From positions 124,001 through 188,000 of the forward strand of contig NZ_BDAU01000030.1 of assembly GCF_001612615.1 (NCBI RefSeq): 64,000 bases of DNA. Reading direction: 5' to 3'. Position 1 is the first letter of the stretch; each line of letters opens with the position of its first letter. The DNA comes from Nocardia amikacinitolerans NBRC 108937. Lineage in GTDB: Bacteria > Actinomycetota > Actinomycetes > Mycobacteriales > Mycobacteriaceae. Made by a program: the position numbers and the translations under genes. Below are positions 1 through 10,291 of the stretch, piece after piece. Below the pieces are notes generated by a model. The model saw only the letters and a list, made by a program, of their open reading frames with translations, was not told where the DNA came from and searched no databases.

Positions 1-5
1 GTGAA

Positions 6-2306
6 ATGCGCATGTTGCGTGAGCACATCGCCGGAGCAGGCATCGCGACAACAATCGTCGTCACCGGCGCCATCGGTTCGGGAAAGAGCGCGCTGCTCGG
101 AAACGTCGTCCTCACCGCCGAAGGGTCTGCCGCCCTCACCACGGAAGCGCGCTTGCGTTGGCCCGCGCTCTCGGTCAGGGTGCTCACCGGCAGGGGCGCG
201 CGCAATTCCGTTGTCCGGCAGCTCGCTCGACAACTCGATAGGGCGGACGCCACCGTCGCCGAGGTGGAATCGGCGCTGCGCGAATCGCCGAAGCCGATCG
301 CTGTCGTCCTCGATCAGCTCGTCGAGGAGGACGGCGAGTCCTGGGACGACATCCTCACTCTCGCCGCCGTCCCTAGCGTTCGCCTGGCGGTCGGCTTGCC
401 GCCGCGGTCGGAACTCCTTACGCGGGCGGGTCATCCGGTGATCGATCTCGACGAGTCCGGTGCGGACATCGACGCGGATATCGGCGGCTACCTGGCCACC
501 CGATTTCGTCTGGTGCACCAGGACGAATCCGAATCGACATTGCGCAACCTGGTCGCGAACGCCGAACGATGGGGGCCGGGTTTCGCCGTCGCCGTCGCCG
601 GGTGCGACGCCTACGCCGAAGCCAGGGCAGGCCAAGCCCGCTCGGCCGCCGAGCGCACCGCGAAGCGGGCGGCGACTGCCGCCGCACGCAAGATCTGCCG
701 GGCCATCCTGTTCGCCGATCTCGCGGAGGACGCGGGTTCGGTGGTCGACGCGCTCAGTGCGCTGTGCTCCTTCGACGAGTCGATCGCGGTGCCCGCCCAC
801 GAGTGGGCGGCCGTGGCGTCGAAATCGTCCGGCGCACTGATCACCGCCGAAGCGGTCACCGCCGCCGCCGCACAACTCGGTCGATATGTGAAGTGCGAGA
901 AGGGTTCCCAAGGCGCCGACCGCTGGCGTACCACCTTCCATCCGTACGGCTCTTCGGACCGGAAGCGCCGATCGGCGGATATGAAGCCTGCCGAGCATTT
1001 CCTCGCGCTGCTCCCCCAGCTCACCGATCCGTCTCGAGTCGAATGGGACACCGTCGACCCTTCCGTATTGCGACTCGTCGCATGGGGTCTGGCACTGCAA
1101 ACGGGTAGTGGCCGACTGCTCGACGATCCCGGCTTCTTGCTCAGCGCGCCGGCCGGTCTCGTGGCGGCCGCCGTGCGGAAGCTGACCGACGGCGCGGATC
1201 GCACCCGCCGATCGCTGGTGGCCGGCGTTGTTTCCGAGGAGGGCAGCCTCGCCGACCGGGCGTTGCTGCTCGACATCGCGAGCCACCGTTTCGGGCTGGC
1301 CGCGGTCGCGACCGCGGTACGGACACGCTGTCGGCCCGCGCACGAAGTCGGTTGGGTCCACCCCGCCAGACCGCGCACCAGCCGCTTCGCCAGGTTCACC
1401 ACCGATGCGGCGGGCACGATCGCGATCACCCTCGACGACAACGACGTACTCGAGTTCTGGAACCCGAAAGACGGTGGGGCCGTGCGCTCGCCGGTCCGCC
1501 TGTCCGGTGTGCCCTGCGCGATCAGCGCGGCGCGGCTTGCCGACAGTACCGTCGCGCTCGTCTCGACCTGGGACGGCGACGTGTGGTCCGTCCCGTGCGA
1601 CAACGAGGCGGAGCCGGTGCGCAGGCCAGATCTCGCCCGCCTTGCGTCGACGGCGGCGCCGCCGGGTGAATTGCATGTCGCTCTGCACCGAAGCGGGCGA
1701 GTACTCGTCGGATCCGGCAGTCGAGTGTGGAGCAGCGAAATCGCCTCCGGGCTGCCCGCACGACGCGCGGTCGCACTCGAATCCGAGCTGCACTCGATTC
1801 TGGTGGCCGGGTCCGTGGACGATCCCGTCGGGTGGTTGGTGACCAGTACCGGCCGTGTCCGAAGACTGCGGCTCGCGCCCCTGTCGGAATCCCAAGTGGC
1901 GCATTTCCCCGTGTCTCCGAGACCGCTTTTCACCGCGGCCGCACCGGGCGGCGATGCCATCTTGATCATCGACGTCGGCGGCGGATTGCATCTGCGGGGC
2001 GCCGAGGGCGACAGCGAGCGCCTCGGTGGCGAACGCGCTCCGAATATCCGTGCCGCTGCGGCCGATTCGCGCATGGTCGTGGTGGGCGGCGGCCCGACCG
2101 GAGGTCGCGGGTGGCTGCAGATTCATCACCGCGACGGATCCGAACGTGTGCTCGACGTACCGCTCGACGACCCACCGATCGGGCTCGCGGTGCTGGACTC
2201 CGGCGACCTCCTGGTTGCTCGGCCATCCGGATTGCTGACCATGGCGTCGACCCCGCGGGAACTCGACCGACCGGCCGACACCGCCCTCGAGGAATGGGCA
2301 AGGTGA
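6..2306 (+). CDS. P-loop NTPase with C-terminal beta-propeller (STAND-like), possibly 5'-truncated by the window edge
   Basis: The N-terminus carries a clear Walker A, GAIGSGKSA at residues 21-29, and a hydrophobic Walker B-like strand ending VVLD at residue 103, so this is a nucleotide-binding protein. Residues about 150-450 are alpha-helical. From about 465 to the end the sequence reads as repeated beta blades (for instance IAITLDDNDVLEFWNPKDGG), typical of WD40 or related propellers. That order, NTPase then helical region then propeller, is the architecture of STAND-type signalling ATPases. The frame stays open to base 3, so the true start may lie outside the window and the Walker A may not be as N-terminal as it appears. 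The next NTPase gene starts 4 bases after the stop, implying a shared transcript. No catalytic effector domain is visible. The specific role is unknown; a conflict or defence role is inference only. Confidence 0.7.
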   Translation: MRMLREHIAGAGIATTIVVTGAIGSGKSALLGNVVLTAEGSAALTTEARLRWPALSVRVLTGRGARNSVVRQLARQLDRADATVAEVESALRESPKPIAVVLDQLVEEDGESWDDILTLAAVPSVRLAVGLPPRSELLTRAGHPVIDLDESGADIDADIGGYLATRFRLVHQDESESTLRNLVANAERWGPGFAVAVAGCDAYAEARAGQARSAAERTAKRAATAAARKICRAILFADLAEDAGSVVDALSALCSFDESIAVPAHEWAAVASKSSGALITAEAVTAAAAQLGRYVKCEKGSQGADRWRTTFHPYGSSDRKRRSADMKPAEHFLALLPQLTDPSRVEWDTVDPSVLRLVAWGLALQTGSGRLLDDPGFLLSAPAGLVAAAVRKLTDGADRTRRSLVAGVVSEEGSLADRALLLDIASHRFGLAAVATAVRTRCRPAHEVGWVHPARPRTSRFARFTTDAAGTIAITLDDNDVLEFWNPKDGGAVRSPVRLSGVPCAISAARLADSTVALVSTWDGDVWSVPCDNEAEPVRRPDLARLASTAAPPGELHVALHRSGRVLVGSGSRVWSSEIASGLPARRAVALESELHSILVAGSVDDPVGWLVTSTGRVRRLRLAPLSESQVAHFPVSPRPLFTAAAPGGDAILIIDVGGGLHLRGAEGDSERLGGERAPNIRAAAADSRMVVVGGGPTGGRGWLQIHHRDGSERVLDVPLDDPPIGLAVLDSGDLLVARPSGLLTMASTPRELDRPADTALEEWAR

Positions 2307-2310
2307 CATC

Positions 2311-5300
2311 ATGACCACATCCCGGCCCGAACTCCCGACCGAGTACCGGTCCACCCGCGAAAAACTCGTGGCCGGGCTGGTTCTCATCCGAGCCGTCGTC
2401 GCCGGGGACGTGCCGTCCGAGCCTGCGTGGTCAGCCGTCGTCGACGTCGCGACTCTCGTCCGCCGCCTGCTCGACGACGAGAGCGAAGGCCTGGATTCCC
2501 CGGCATCGGAGCTAGTCGTCTGGAGTCGGATGGTCGCGACTCCGGCTGAGCTCGAACGCATTTCGGATGTGCCCGGCGCCGACAGGCTGTCGGATGATCT
2601 GTTGCTCGGTCTTTGGGAGCTGGCCGAGCACATGAAGGCAACGACCACACCGCCCGCGGCGCTCCACAGCGAAGGGCCGGAAATCATCGTCGAGCAGCCG
2701 GACGGCCGGGGCGTCCTGCTCACGACGCACGAGGAATCCGGTACCGACTGGGTGCAGCGGCTGCCGGAGAGCTCGGACGAAACGGTGAAGGCGGCGTTGC
2801 GAGCCACAGTGGGCGCCTTTCCTTCGGTGTGGCCTGCCGCGTGGCCGACCGAAACGGACCTGCCGCGATCGGTGTGCTGGCCCCCGGACGTGCCCTTCGC
2901 CGCACCGGCCACCACACTTCCTGTCACTCTCTGGCACCTCGGCAGAATCACCGGGCTGGGTGACCCGCAGCCACTGAGCGCGGGCGAGATCATCGGCGAA
3001 GAGTGTCACCCGCTGGTCGGTCACGCGCTGGCCACGCGAAAGCGAGCCGCCAAGGCTTCGGGGAGGTCACTGCTCGCTCCGACCGAGAACGGATGGCGCC
3101 TGTTCTGTCCCGACGAGACGGAGAAAGCGCTGAGCGGCCCCCTCACGCTCGCCTCCGCAGCCGCGGCGGTCTGGGGTGCCGACTGGACGCGCTGGCTTCG
3201 CGAACGGCACGCCCACGAGTTGGCCGCGGCGGGATGGCGGGTGATCGACTGGCACGTGACGCCCGGCCACCCGCCGATCGCGGATCTCGACACCACGCAA
3301 AGCCTCAAGCTGGCGAGGTACTTCACCGAGAACAACGCACCGACGGTCGCGATCCTCGGCGGAACGCCCGGGAGCGGCAAGAGCACCGCGGTACGCAGGC
3401 TCGCGACACTGCTGTCGACACGTAAGCGCAACCCGCGAGCGGTGCAGGTCATCGAACACAGCGAAAACCACGAGCTGCCCGACAAATACGAGGCGGCGGC
3501 AGTCGGTGCGCATGCGCTCGGCGTACTCGAGAATCCCACCGAGCGGCCTGTCCTCGTCTTCGAGAACCTCCAACCGATCGGCGCGGACAACGTCGACGAG
3601 GTATTCGAGCACGTGGCCCGCGAGTTGAAGGTCGCTGTTCTCGCTGTCCTGCAGGACAGCGAAGACTCCCAGATCGACTGGCAGACCAAGAATCTGTTCA
3701 CCGTGACGTCGGTGGTCGGCCCGGCGGCGCGCAGGCTGTTCGTCGACAACCTCGCGATGTCGGACGCCTCCCTCGACGCGGCGGCGGCGCACGCGCTGGT
3801 CGGCCGTGGCGGTGATCTTCGGCGAATCACCCAGGCGCTGTCGAGACAGGACCCGGACGCCCGGGTGGCGGCGCGCTTCGCCGAGCTCGCGAACAGCGAA
3901 CGCGAGCCCCTCGTGCGGGCGGCCGCGTTGAGCCTGATGCGCTGCGAGATCCCGGCCGAGCAGCTCGACGCACTGGAAGCCGACGATCGCGACCTGTTCG
4001 GCGTCACGGTCGACCCGGAAAAGTCCACTATTCGCTTGGCCGGTATCGATGACAGTCTGCAACTGATCGACCTGTATCGGGAAAGTACCCAACGTGATTC
4101 GGCGCGCGGCGGTGAGTCGCTCGTCCAGCGCCGCAACGCGACGATCACCGACCTGCTCGCGCCGGTGCTCACCACCGCACTGCGCGACAACAGCGCCGAG
4201 GTAGCCGCTCTGCTCATCGGTTCCCGGCTGTATCACCGCGCGGTGTGCGAGCAACTGCTCCAGCGAGCGGAGGACGACGAACTCCTGGCGGGGTGGTGCT
4301 CGGCCGCGCCACTGATGAGCGTCGTCCGCACTCTCGGACTCATCGATGTGCTACCCGAACAGATGACGCGAACGATGGTCGAGAAATTGCTCGGTCGCCT
4401 CGATTCGACATCGGCGGTGTGGCATCCGACGCGCCTGCTCGCCTTGATACGCGCCGTACAGGACACCGCTTTCGTCATTTCCGATCAGACCACCGACGAG
4501 TTCGCGCGATGGTTGGTAGCCGTCGTCGACAGAATCATCGCCGATCGAACCGGCTTCCCCGAGGAACGGTTCGCGCTGCTGCTCGAGCTGGAACGGATCG
4601 ATAGCGAAGCCGTGAAATCCCTTCTCGCCGAACGGTTCTTGGATGTCCTCGGCGGCCTGCGGGTCGATCAGGTCTCCAGTTACCGGCTGGTGCGGAAAGT
4701 GCAGAACATGCAACGCCGCCTGCTCTGGAAATCACCCAATGACGTGCAGGACTTTCCCATCGGCCAGGAATACGCGGTGCAGGATCTGCTGACCCACGAT
4801 CCCCATGAGCAGGACGGAGTCGGAGTACTCATCGAATCGATGAGCCTGCACCACGAGTTCGAGAACGGTGAGCTGGAAGTCCTTTTCCAGTCGTATGAGG
4901 TGCCGCTGACCGCCGCGATGCGATTCGCCACCGCCGCGGAGCTGGCGGACGTGCTGAACAGCGTCTACACGACCAAGCCCGCTTTCAGCTGGTGGTTGCT
5001 GAGCAATTGGCACGACTTCCTCATTCAGGCGCGCAGTCTGATGCGCCGATCCGATCCGATGGAAGCCGCGACCCTGTTGCGGACGATAGCGAGATCGCAA
5101 TCCCTCACTGCCGCACGCATTCTGTGCAGGTCCGGCGATCAGGTCGATGCCGGACTCGTACGAAGTTTCGCCAACCGGATCAAGAGCAACGACGACGCGC
5201 TCGGCGCCGGCCTGCTGCTTTCCGCGACGCACGCGGTCGGGGGGATGTTCCATGCGTGGCGCAGCTCGTTCGCCGCGGACCTGGCCGAGGAGATCGGCGA

Positions 5301-7146
5301 AGACACGATCAGGAAGATGATCGTCGATCCGCGGATGTCGGCCTGCTATCAACTGGTCAAAGCGCTCTGGGAAGTCGGGGCCAGCTATCGCGACCGAGTG
5401 CTGGATCTGGTGCTCGAGCAGGTCGTGCAGTCGGTCCGTCGCGGACGCAAGCATTGGGGCGCGGAGATCGCGCTGCTGCTCGCCGCCGACCCGGAACTCG
5501 GTGAGCCCGCTTTCCGCAGGCTCCGTGCAGAGATTCCACCGGAGCAGATCGTGCAGCTCATGTTCCGCGGCAGTACTGCGCACAGCCGGGTGATGTTTCA
5601 CCGCCTCGGTCGTGTCCTGTACCCCGAAGTCGCCACCATGTACCGCGATCAGTGGGAGCTGCACGCATTCGTGGAAGGGCTGAGCAAATCGGCTCCGACT
5701 GCCGCACTCGCCGTGTGCGCAGAGGTCGCGAAGACTCTCGGGGACGCCGACGTGCCGGGCGCGGGCGCGATGATATTCGAGGCGAGCGGCGGGGCAGAGG
5801 TTTGGGCTCGACGCCTCGGACGCGGACGAAACCCCGATCGTTTCGTCCACGGGTTCGACAACCTGATCGCACTGGACCGCGCGTGCGCGCGCGAAGTGGT
5901 CGAGAAGCTGCGCGATACACCCAGCCGTTTCCGAATCGGCGATCGCCGGCTCGATACGCTCGCGGCGTTGTTGCGCGCCGCGATGCTGCACGACTCCGTC
6001 ACCGCGTCCGCCCTCGTCCGTTCGATTCACGAGACGAAGCCCGAACTCGCCCCCGTGGTATTCGGCGAACTCACCGAGGACAGCCACCTGATGTACGTCC
6101 TCGACGGTGATCTGGTGAATCTGCAGGATCCGGTCCTCCAGGCCACCGCGGCGCGCAACTTCGCGCGGGCCGGTCTGTCCCGCGGCACGCGGCAGGCGAA
6201 GTGGATCACAGCCACATACCGCTCGCGCGTGCAGACCGTCAAGATGTTCGCCAGCCCGCGACGCGCGGACGCGCTCGTGTGCATGCTCGAAATCTGGGAC
6301 TTCCGTTGGGGTTCCGCCGCGGTCGACCAGCTGGACCTCAGTCGAATCGGACGTCGAGTTCGCTTCGGGCAGGTGGCCGATCTCGGCCCCACGGTCGGCT
6401 TGATCCGCACGCTTTGCGCTCTCGACCGAACGGTCGAGGCCAACCAGATTCTCGACGATCTGCTCGCCACCGACGTCGCCACCATCGCGGAGAGCGCCAC
6501 GCTGACGACCTTGTGTGAATTGACCGACATCCTGCAACGGCTCAGAACGGAAGCGGTCCCACGCACCTTGCGGATTCTGCGAGACGCCGTCGATCGAACG
6601 GTCCAACGGTCGGTGCTGTTGGACGAACGTCGGTTCTGGCAGCACGTCGGCAGGGCGCTGTGGACACTACGGCACACACCAGGGGGCCGGGTGTCCCGTG
6701 GCCCGATCAGCGAGCCGAGGGTTCGGCCGAACATCGCGCACAGCACGGTTCTCGCCTGGGTAGCGGCCGAGCTCGACCAGCCGGGTTGGGGCGACGACGC
6801 ACGGGAGCGCGCCTACCGCAGATTGGGGAACGAGCGCCTCGCCGCACCGGTCGATCAAGCCCAGGTGCTACTGGCGACGGCCAATGGCTGGGCGCCGGAA
6901 TTGCGGTCCTCCGTGACCGGTACCGGCTTGGAACGGTTGCCCTTCTGGCTTTTGCGGATGCTCTACCAGCAGGCGAAAGACGACCGGGAACTCCGTCTGC
7001 TGCTCGACGCCTGCGAGCCCGCGATCCGCGCCGAGGTCTTCCGTGACATCGCGCGACCGGACTGGGACGCCAGCAGGATTCGGCTGGCCATCGGCGCTTC
7101 CCGCCACTTGCGTGGCACAGCGTCCGACGACGCGGCGCCGCTGTGA
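2311..7146 (+). CDS. Giant (1611 aa) P-loop NTPase with long helical repeat tail
   Basis: Residues 351-359 read GTPGSGKST, a canonical Walker A. Residues 414-419 (VLVFEN) sit where Walker B is expected, with Glu rather than Asp at the end. The roughly 340 residues before the P-loop match no domain I know. The 1200 residues after it are almost wholly helical and Leu/Ala/Arg-rich, like HEAT- or TPR-type scaffold repeats. The start is the ATG four bases after the stop of the upstream NTPase, with AAGGTG at 2301-2306 as a ribosome site. The gene is clearly coding along its whole length. Two unequal NTPases encoded back to back suggest a complex in which one senses and the other scaffolds, but no nuclease, protease, TIR or membrane effector is recognisable. 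The function is unassigned. Confidence 0.75.
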   Translation: MTTSRPELPTEYRSTREKLVAGLVLIRAVVAGDVPSEPAWSAVVDVATLVRRLLDDESEGLDSPASELVVWSRMVATPAELERISDVPGADRLSDDLLLGLWELAEHMKATTTPPAALHSEGPEIIVEQPDGRGVLLTTHEESGTDWVQRLPESSDETVKAALRATVGAFPSVWPAAWPTETDLPRSVCWPPDVPFAAPATTLPVTLWHLGRITGLGDPQPLSAGEIIGEECHPLVGHALATRKRAAKASGRSLLAPTENGWRLFCPDETEKALSGPLTLASAAAAVWGADWTRWLRERHAHELAAAGWRVIDWHVTPGHPPIADLDTTQSLKLARYFTENNAPTVAILGGTPGSGKSTAVRRLATLLSTRKRNPRAVQVIEHSENHELPDKYEAAAVGAHALGVLENPTERPVLVFENLQPIGADNVDEVFEHVARELKVAVLAVLQDSEDSQIDWQTKNLFTVTSVVGPAARRLFVDNLAMSDASLDAAAAHALVGRGGDLRRITQALSRQDPDARVAARFAELANSEREPLVRAAALSLMRCEIPAEQLDALEADDRDLFGVTVDPEKSTIRLAGIDDSLQLIDLYRESTQRDSARGGESLVQRRNATITDLLAPVLTTALRDNSAEVAALLIGSRLYHRAVCEQLLQRAEDDELLAGWCSAAPLMSVVRTLGLIDVLPEQMTRTMVEKLLGRLDSTSAVWHPTRLLALIRAVQDTAFVISDQTTDEFARWLVAVVDRIIADRTGFPEERFALLLELERIDSEAVKSLLAERFLDVLGGLRVDQVSSYRLVRKVQNMQRRLLWKSPNDVQDFPIGQEYAVQDLLTHDPHEQDGVGVLIESMSLHHEFENGELEVLFQSYEVPLTAAMRFATAAELADVLNSVYTTKPAFSWWLLSNWHDFLIQARSLMRRSDPMEAATLLRTIARSQSLTAARILCRSGDQVDAGLVRSFANRIKSNDDALGAGLLLSATHAVGGMFHAWRSSFAADLAEEIGEDTIRKMIVDPRMSACYQLVKALWEVGASYRDRVLDLVLEQVVQSVRRGRKHWGAEIALLLAADPELGEPAFRRLRAEIPPEQIVQLMFRGSTAHSRVMFHRLGRVLYPEVATMYRDQWELHAFVEGLSKSAPTAALAVCAEVAKTLGDADVPGAGAMIFEASGGAEVWARRLGRGRNPDRFVHGFDNLIALDRACAREVVEKLRDTPSRFRIGDRRLDTLAALLRAAMLHDSVTASALVRSIHETKPELAPVVFGELTEDSHLMYVLDGDLVNLQDPVLQATAARNFARAGLSRGTRQAKWITATYRSRVQTVKMFASPRRADALVCMLEIWDFRWGSAAVDQLDLSRIGRRVRFGQVADLGPTVGLIRTLCALDRTVEANQILDDLLATDVATIAESATLTTLCELTDILQRLRTEAVPRTLRILRDAVDRTVQRSVLLDERRFWQHVGRALWTLRHTPGGRVSRGPISEPRVRPNIAHSTVLAWVAAELDQPGWGDDARERAYRRLGNERLAAPVDQAQVLLATANGWAPELRSSVTGTGLERLPFWLLRMLYQQAKDDRELRLLLDACEPAIRAEVFRDIARPDWDASRIRLAIGASRHLRGTASDDAAPL

Positions 7147-7171
7147 AATCGGAGTAGCGCACGGGTCGCGT

Positions 7172-9043
7172 TCAGCGGTCGTAGGAGGCGACACCGACCG
7201 GCCCCACGCCGACGCACACACCGAGACCTGTTGTGTAGGAACCTATCCGAAGGAACGATCCGCCCCCGACCACGCGGACGTACACCGTGTGCTGCCCGGC
7301 TCGGACCGGGACGACGACCGGCCGCCCGCGCTCGAGGCCGACGGTGATCTGCCCGTCTCGGTCGGCGACGTAGTTCAGCTGCGCGGTCCAGTTGTTGTCG
7401 AGCATGGGACCGTCCAGCGGAAGCGTGACCGGTGTCGGGCCCGCGATCCGGTAGTCGCAGGCGGGGTCGGGGCCGGGGCGGATGTGCCGGTTCCACCAGA
7501 CGACGGCGTCCACGATCTCGCCCGTGTCGGTGATCATGCGCAGCCGAGGTGTCGAGTCGGCGAACGCGGTGGGCGGCGCGACCGGTGCGAGCACGTTCTC
7601 GGCGAGGTTCTGCGGATAGGCGTAGGGCGCGAGGACGGCCCATGGCACTTCCTGCTCCAGCAGCGGCGCGTCCTGTTCGCCGAGCGCGGCCGTGACGTTG
7701 GTGAGGTAGGTGCGGGTCGGTCCGATCGCCCAGGCCCGCGCGAAGGTCAACGAGGACCACAGGCTGCTCACCACGAACGCCACCGTGAGCACCGCCATCG
7801 CGGGCGCGACGAACCGCCGCGCCCACAGCTCGGAGTCGCGGGGCCGCGCCCGAAGCACCAGCGCGCCGGCGAGCGCCATCACCACCGCGACATCGGCCAG
7901 ATACCGGAGGGATTGCATGATCTCGGTGGCGGTGTTCGGTCCGCTGCGGATCAGCGCGAGCGGCAGCTGCACCACAACGACGTAGACCGCGACCGTCACC
8001 AAGACCGCCGTCACCCGCCGGCGCAAGAAGACGGCGACCACCGCGAGCACACCGAGCGCCACCCAAGCGAAAGCGACCGCCCAGTCCGGCGGAGCCGCCC
8101 ACGGCGTGGCGGGCAACCACCGCTCCCACACCCAGGGCCCGCCCGACAACGCGGGCACGACACCCAGCGACGTGGCGCTGCGCAGCAACTCCCCGACATC
8201 GTGCCCGTCGCCGTGCACGGCGGCGACATCGACGACGCTGAGATACACGCCGAGCCACGCCACCAGCGCCACACCGCAACCCACCCACAGCATCGCCCCG
8301 CGCCGGGCGACCGTTCGGATGACCCCGGCGTGACCGTCCACGTGGTGGGTCAAGGCGGCGGCCGCGAACGCCACGAACGGAACGACCACCGACTTCTCGA
8401 AGGACAGCAGCGCCGCGACCAGGACGACGATCCCCGACACCGCGTACCGGCGCCGCCCGGTGCGCACCAGCAGCACCGCGTCACCGATCACCCAGGCGAG
8501 GGCGAACTGCAACGGCAACGCGTTCAACGCCGCCGCCCACCACGCGAACGCGGGCAGCGTCAGCGGACACACCAGGTAGAGCACGAGCGGCACCAGCAGC
8601 GCGCGGCGTTTGCCCACCACGATGATCAGCATGCGCAGCACCGCGAGCGAGGCCGCGAGTTGTAGCACGATCAGCGAGAGCACCGGCCCCGCCCACGCCA
8701 GCGGCGCCGCCTTTGTCACCAGCCACGCCGTGGCGAAAGCCAGCGGCATGAAGTGACCGTCGTGGTCGTAGAGCAGCAGGTCCGCGGAGAACAACTCGTA
8801 GCGACCGGCGCGCCCGACCAGAACGAGGTCGTCCCAATAGAAATAGCCGCGGCCTGCGATCCAGCCGCGCAGCGCCACCTGCGCCACGACGAGACAGCAC
8901 GCCACGAGGACCACGGCGCGCGGGGTCGAAGCGGTGAGCGCCGTCCGCGCCCGCCGCGACCACCCGCCGACCGGCGGTAGGCCGCGCGCGGAGACGACCG
9001 GCGCCGGACGCTCGCCGATGCGGACGTCGGTCATCGCGCGCAC
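7172..9043 (-). CDS. Polytopic membrane protein, possible GT-C-type glycosyltransferase
   Basis: The 623-residue product begins with a cytosolic basic segment, then a hydrophobic helix near residue 45 followed by YFYWDDLVLVGR. An acidic DD pair just after the first membrane helix is typical of GT-C-fold, lipid-linked sugar transferases. About ten further hydrophobic segments follow to around residue 430. The last 190 residues are soluble and beta-rich, probably on the outer face. The family is not certain; related actinobacterial proteins are usually annotated only as conserved membrane proteins. ATG codons at 9043 and 9034 are both possible starts. The gene faces the NTPase operon, with only 25 bases between the stops. 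Confidence 0.6.
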   Translation of the reverse strand: MRAMTDVRIGERPAPVVSARGLPPVGGWSRRARTALTASTPRAVVLVACCLVVAQVALRGWIAGRGYFYWDDLVLVGRAGRYELFSADLLLYDHDGHFMPLAFATAWLVTKAAPLAWAGPVLSLIVLQLAASLAVLRMLIIVVGKRRALLVPLVLYLVCPLTLPAFAWWAAALNALPLQFALAWVIGDAVLLVRTGRRRYAVSGIVVLVAALLSFEKSVVVPFVAFAAAALTHHVDGHAGVIRTVARRGAMLWVGCGVALVAWLGVYLSVVDVAAVHGDGHDVGELLRSATSLGVVPALSGGPWVWERWLPATPWAAPPDWAVAFAWVALGVLAVVAVFLRRRVTAVLVTVAVYVVVVQLPLALIRSGPNTATEIMQSLRYLADVAVVMALAGALVLRARPRDSELWARRFVAPAMAVLTVAFVVSSLWSSLTFARAWAIGPTRTYLTNVTAALGEQDAPLLEQEVPWAVLAPYAYPQNLAENVLAPVAPPTAFADSTPRLRMITDTGEIVDAVVWWNRHIRPGPDPACDYRIAGPTPVTLPLDGPMLDNNWTAQLNYVADRDGQITVGLERGRPVVVPVRAGQHTVYVRVVGGGSFLRIGSYTTGLGVCVGVGPVGVASYDR

Positions 9044-9376
9044 TCCTGTTCGCGATCGTGCTCTGCCGGGCGTGGTCCGAGGATCGTTGGCTGGATCCCC
9101 GCGCCCAGTCTGCCCGAAACCTCACCGCACGGTCCCCGCCGGAGCACCGTCGAAGGACGCGCCCACCGCCGGTCGGCACCGCCGCTCGGGCGCTCGCGCC
9201 GACACGGGTGGGGCAATCCTCGAGCATCACCGTGCACAAACGAAACTTTCCGCCACAATATTGTCTGTCCCCCCGGACGATTTCCGACGCACTCGTGCCT
9301 ACCTGAAAGACAACGACACCGGCGCTCGACCCGAGAGCCGTCGTCCTCGCCCACCAGCGAACACACGGAGTACGCG
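9044..9376. promoter_or_regulatory. Divergent intergenic region with a 10-bp palindrome
   Basis: This 333-base gap separates the divergent membrane-protein and cutinase genes and must hold both promoters. The one conspicuous element is the perfect palindrome ACAATATTGT at 9255-9264. It lies in a locally AT-rich patch that stands out against the GC-rich surroundings and could be an operator or a promoter core. No open frame here looks coding. Confidence 0.35.
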
Positions 9377-10291
9377 ATGTTTACTCGATGGACGAACACA
9401 GCCGCCTGCGCGGTGGCGACCCTCGCCGCAGTCCTGTCGCCCGCCGTCACTTCCACCACCGCACACGCCAGCCCGCCGCACTGCCCCGACATCCACGTCG
9501 TGGCGGTTCCCGGGACCTGGGAGACCTCGAAAACCGAACCGGGCAAGGGGATGTTGGCCGCCGTCGCCGACGACCTGCCCGGCGACGTCTGGACCGACTA
9601 CGTCGCCTACACCGCGACCGCGTTCCCCTGGGAAGGCGAGGTGTACGGCCGGTCCAAGCGCGAAGCCATCGACACCGCCCGCGCGCTCATCGCGGACACG
9701 GCCCAGCGCTGCGCGACGACGCGGTTCGCGCTGCTCGGCTACAGCCAAGGCGCGGACGCCGCAGGCGATCTCGCCGCCGAGATCGGCACCGGGCTCGGCG
9801 TTGTCTCGCCCGACCGTGTCGAACTCGTCGGCCTGATCGCCGACCCGCGCCGCTCCCCCACCGACACCCTCATCGGCCCGCCGGTGCCCGGCGCGGGCGC
9901 GGGCGGCCCGCGCCTGGGTGGATTCGGCTGGCTGACCCCGCACACCTTCACGTTCTGCGCCCCCGGCGACCTGTACTGCGCGACCCCGGACGGTGACTAC
10001 GCCGCCCGAATCGCCGGATTCTTCGCGCAGGTCTCCAACCCGGACCCCGCCCTGTTCGACAAGTACCAGCAGCAGGCGGGCGAACTCATCAACGACGCCA
10101 TGGCCGCGGGCGGTTTCGGGCTTCTGCACGACCAGCTCAACAACTCGGCATACGAGGAGCGCAAGAAGCAGATCGATGACTTCCTGGCCTCCGGCGCCCA
10201 CCAGTGCTACCCGACCTACCGGGTCGCCGCCGGGGGTGCGACCCCGCTCACCTGGTTGCGTCAGCGTCTGGTCGGTCTCGCTCTGCGTTGA
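9377..10291 (+). CDS. Secreted cutinase-family serine esterase
   Basis: Residues 1-31 form a signal peptide ending in an AHA-type cleavage site, so the enzyme is exported. The mature part is a cutinase-like alpha/beta hydrolase. GYSQGA carries the nucleophile Ser123, and FCAPGDLYC gives Asp198 between two cysteines, as in the family. The usual His lies 10-15 residues after the Asp; here the best candidate is His275 in GAHQCYP, beyond an inserted helical stretch of about 60 residues (206-268). The protein is therefore longer than a typical 220-residue cutinase. Likely substrates are cutin-like polyesters or lipid esters in the envelope or environment. GGAG at 9367-9370 fixes the start. A strong hairpin at 10379-10419 ends the transcript. 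Confidence 0.85.
   Translation: MFTRWTNTAACAVATLAAVLSPAVTSTTAHASPPHCPDIHVVAVPGTWETSKTEPGKGMLAAVADDLPGDVWTDYVAYTATAFPWEGEVYGRSKREAIDTARALIADTAQRCATTRFALLGYSQGADAAGDLAAEIGTGLGVVSPDRVELVGLIADPRRSPTDTLIGPPVPGAGAGGPRLGGFGWLTPHTFTFCAPGDLYCATPDGDYAARIAGFFAQVSNPDPALFDKYQQQAGELINDAMAAGGFGLLHDQLNNSAYEERKKQIDDFLASGAHQCYPTYRVAAGGATPLTWLRQRLVGLALR

Noticed and set aside
4732..6645. Minus-strand frame of 637 codons opposite the giant NTPase
   Set aside because: No motif, skewed composition and no ribosome site; the plus strand is coherent throughout.
7133..7142. Palindrome GCGGCGCCGC at the end of the giant NTPase gene
   Set aside because: It lies within codons, has no loop and is expected by chance in DNA this GC-rich.
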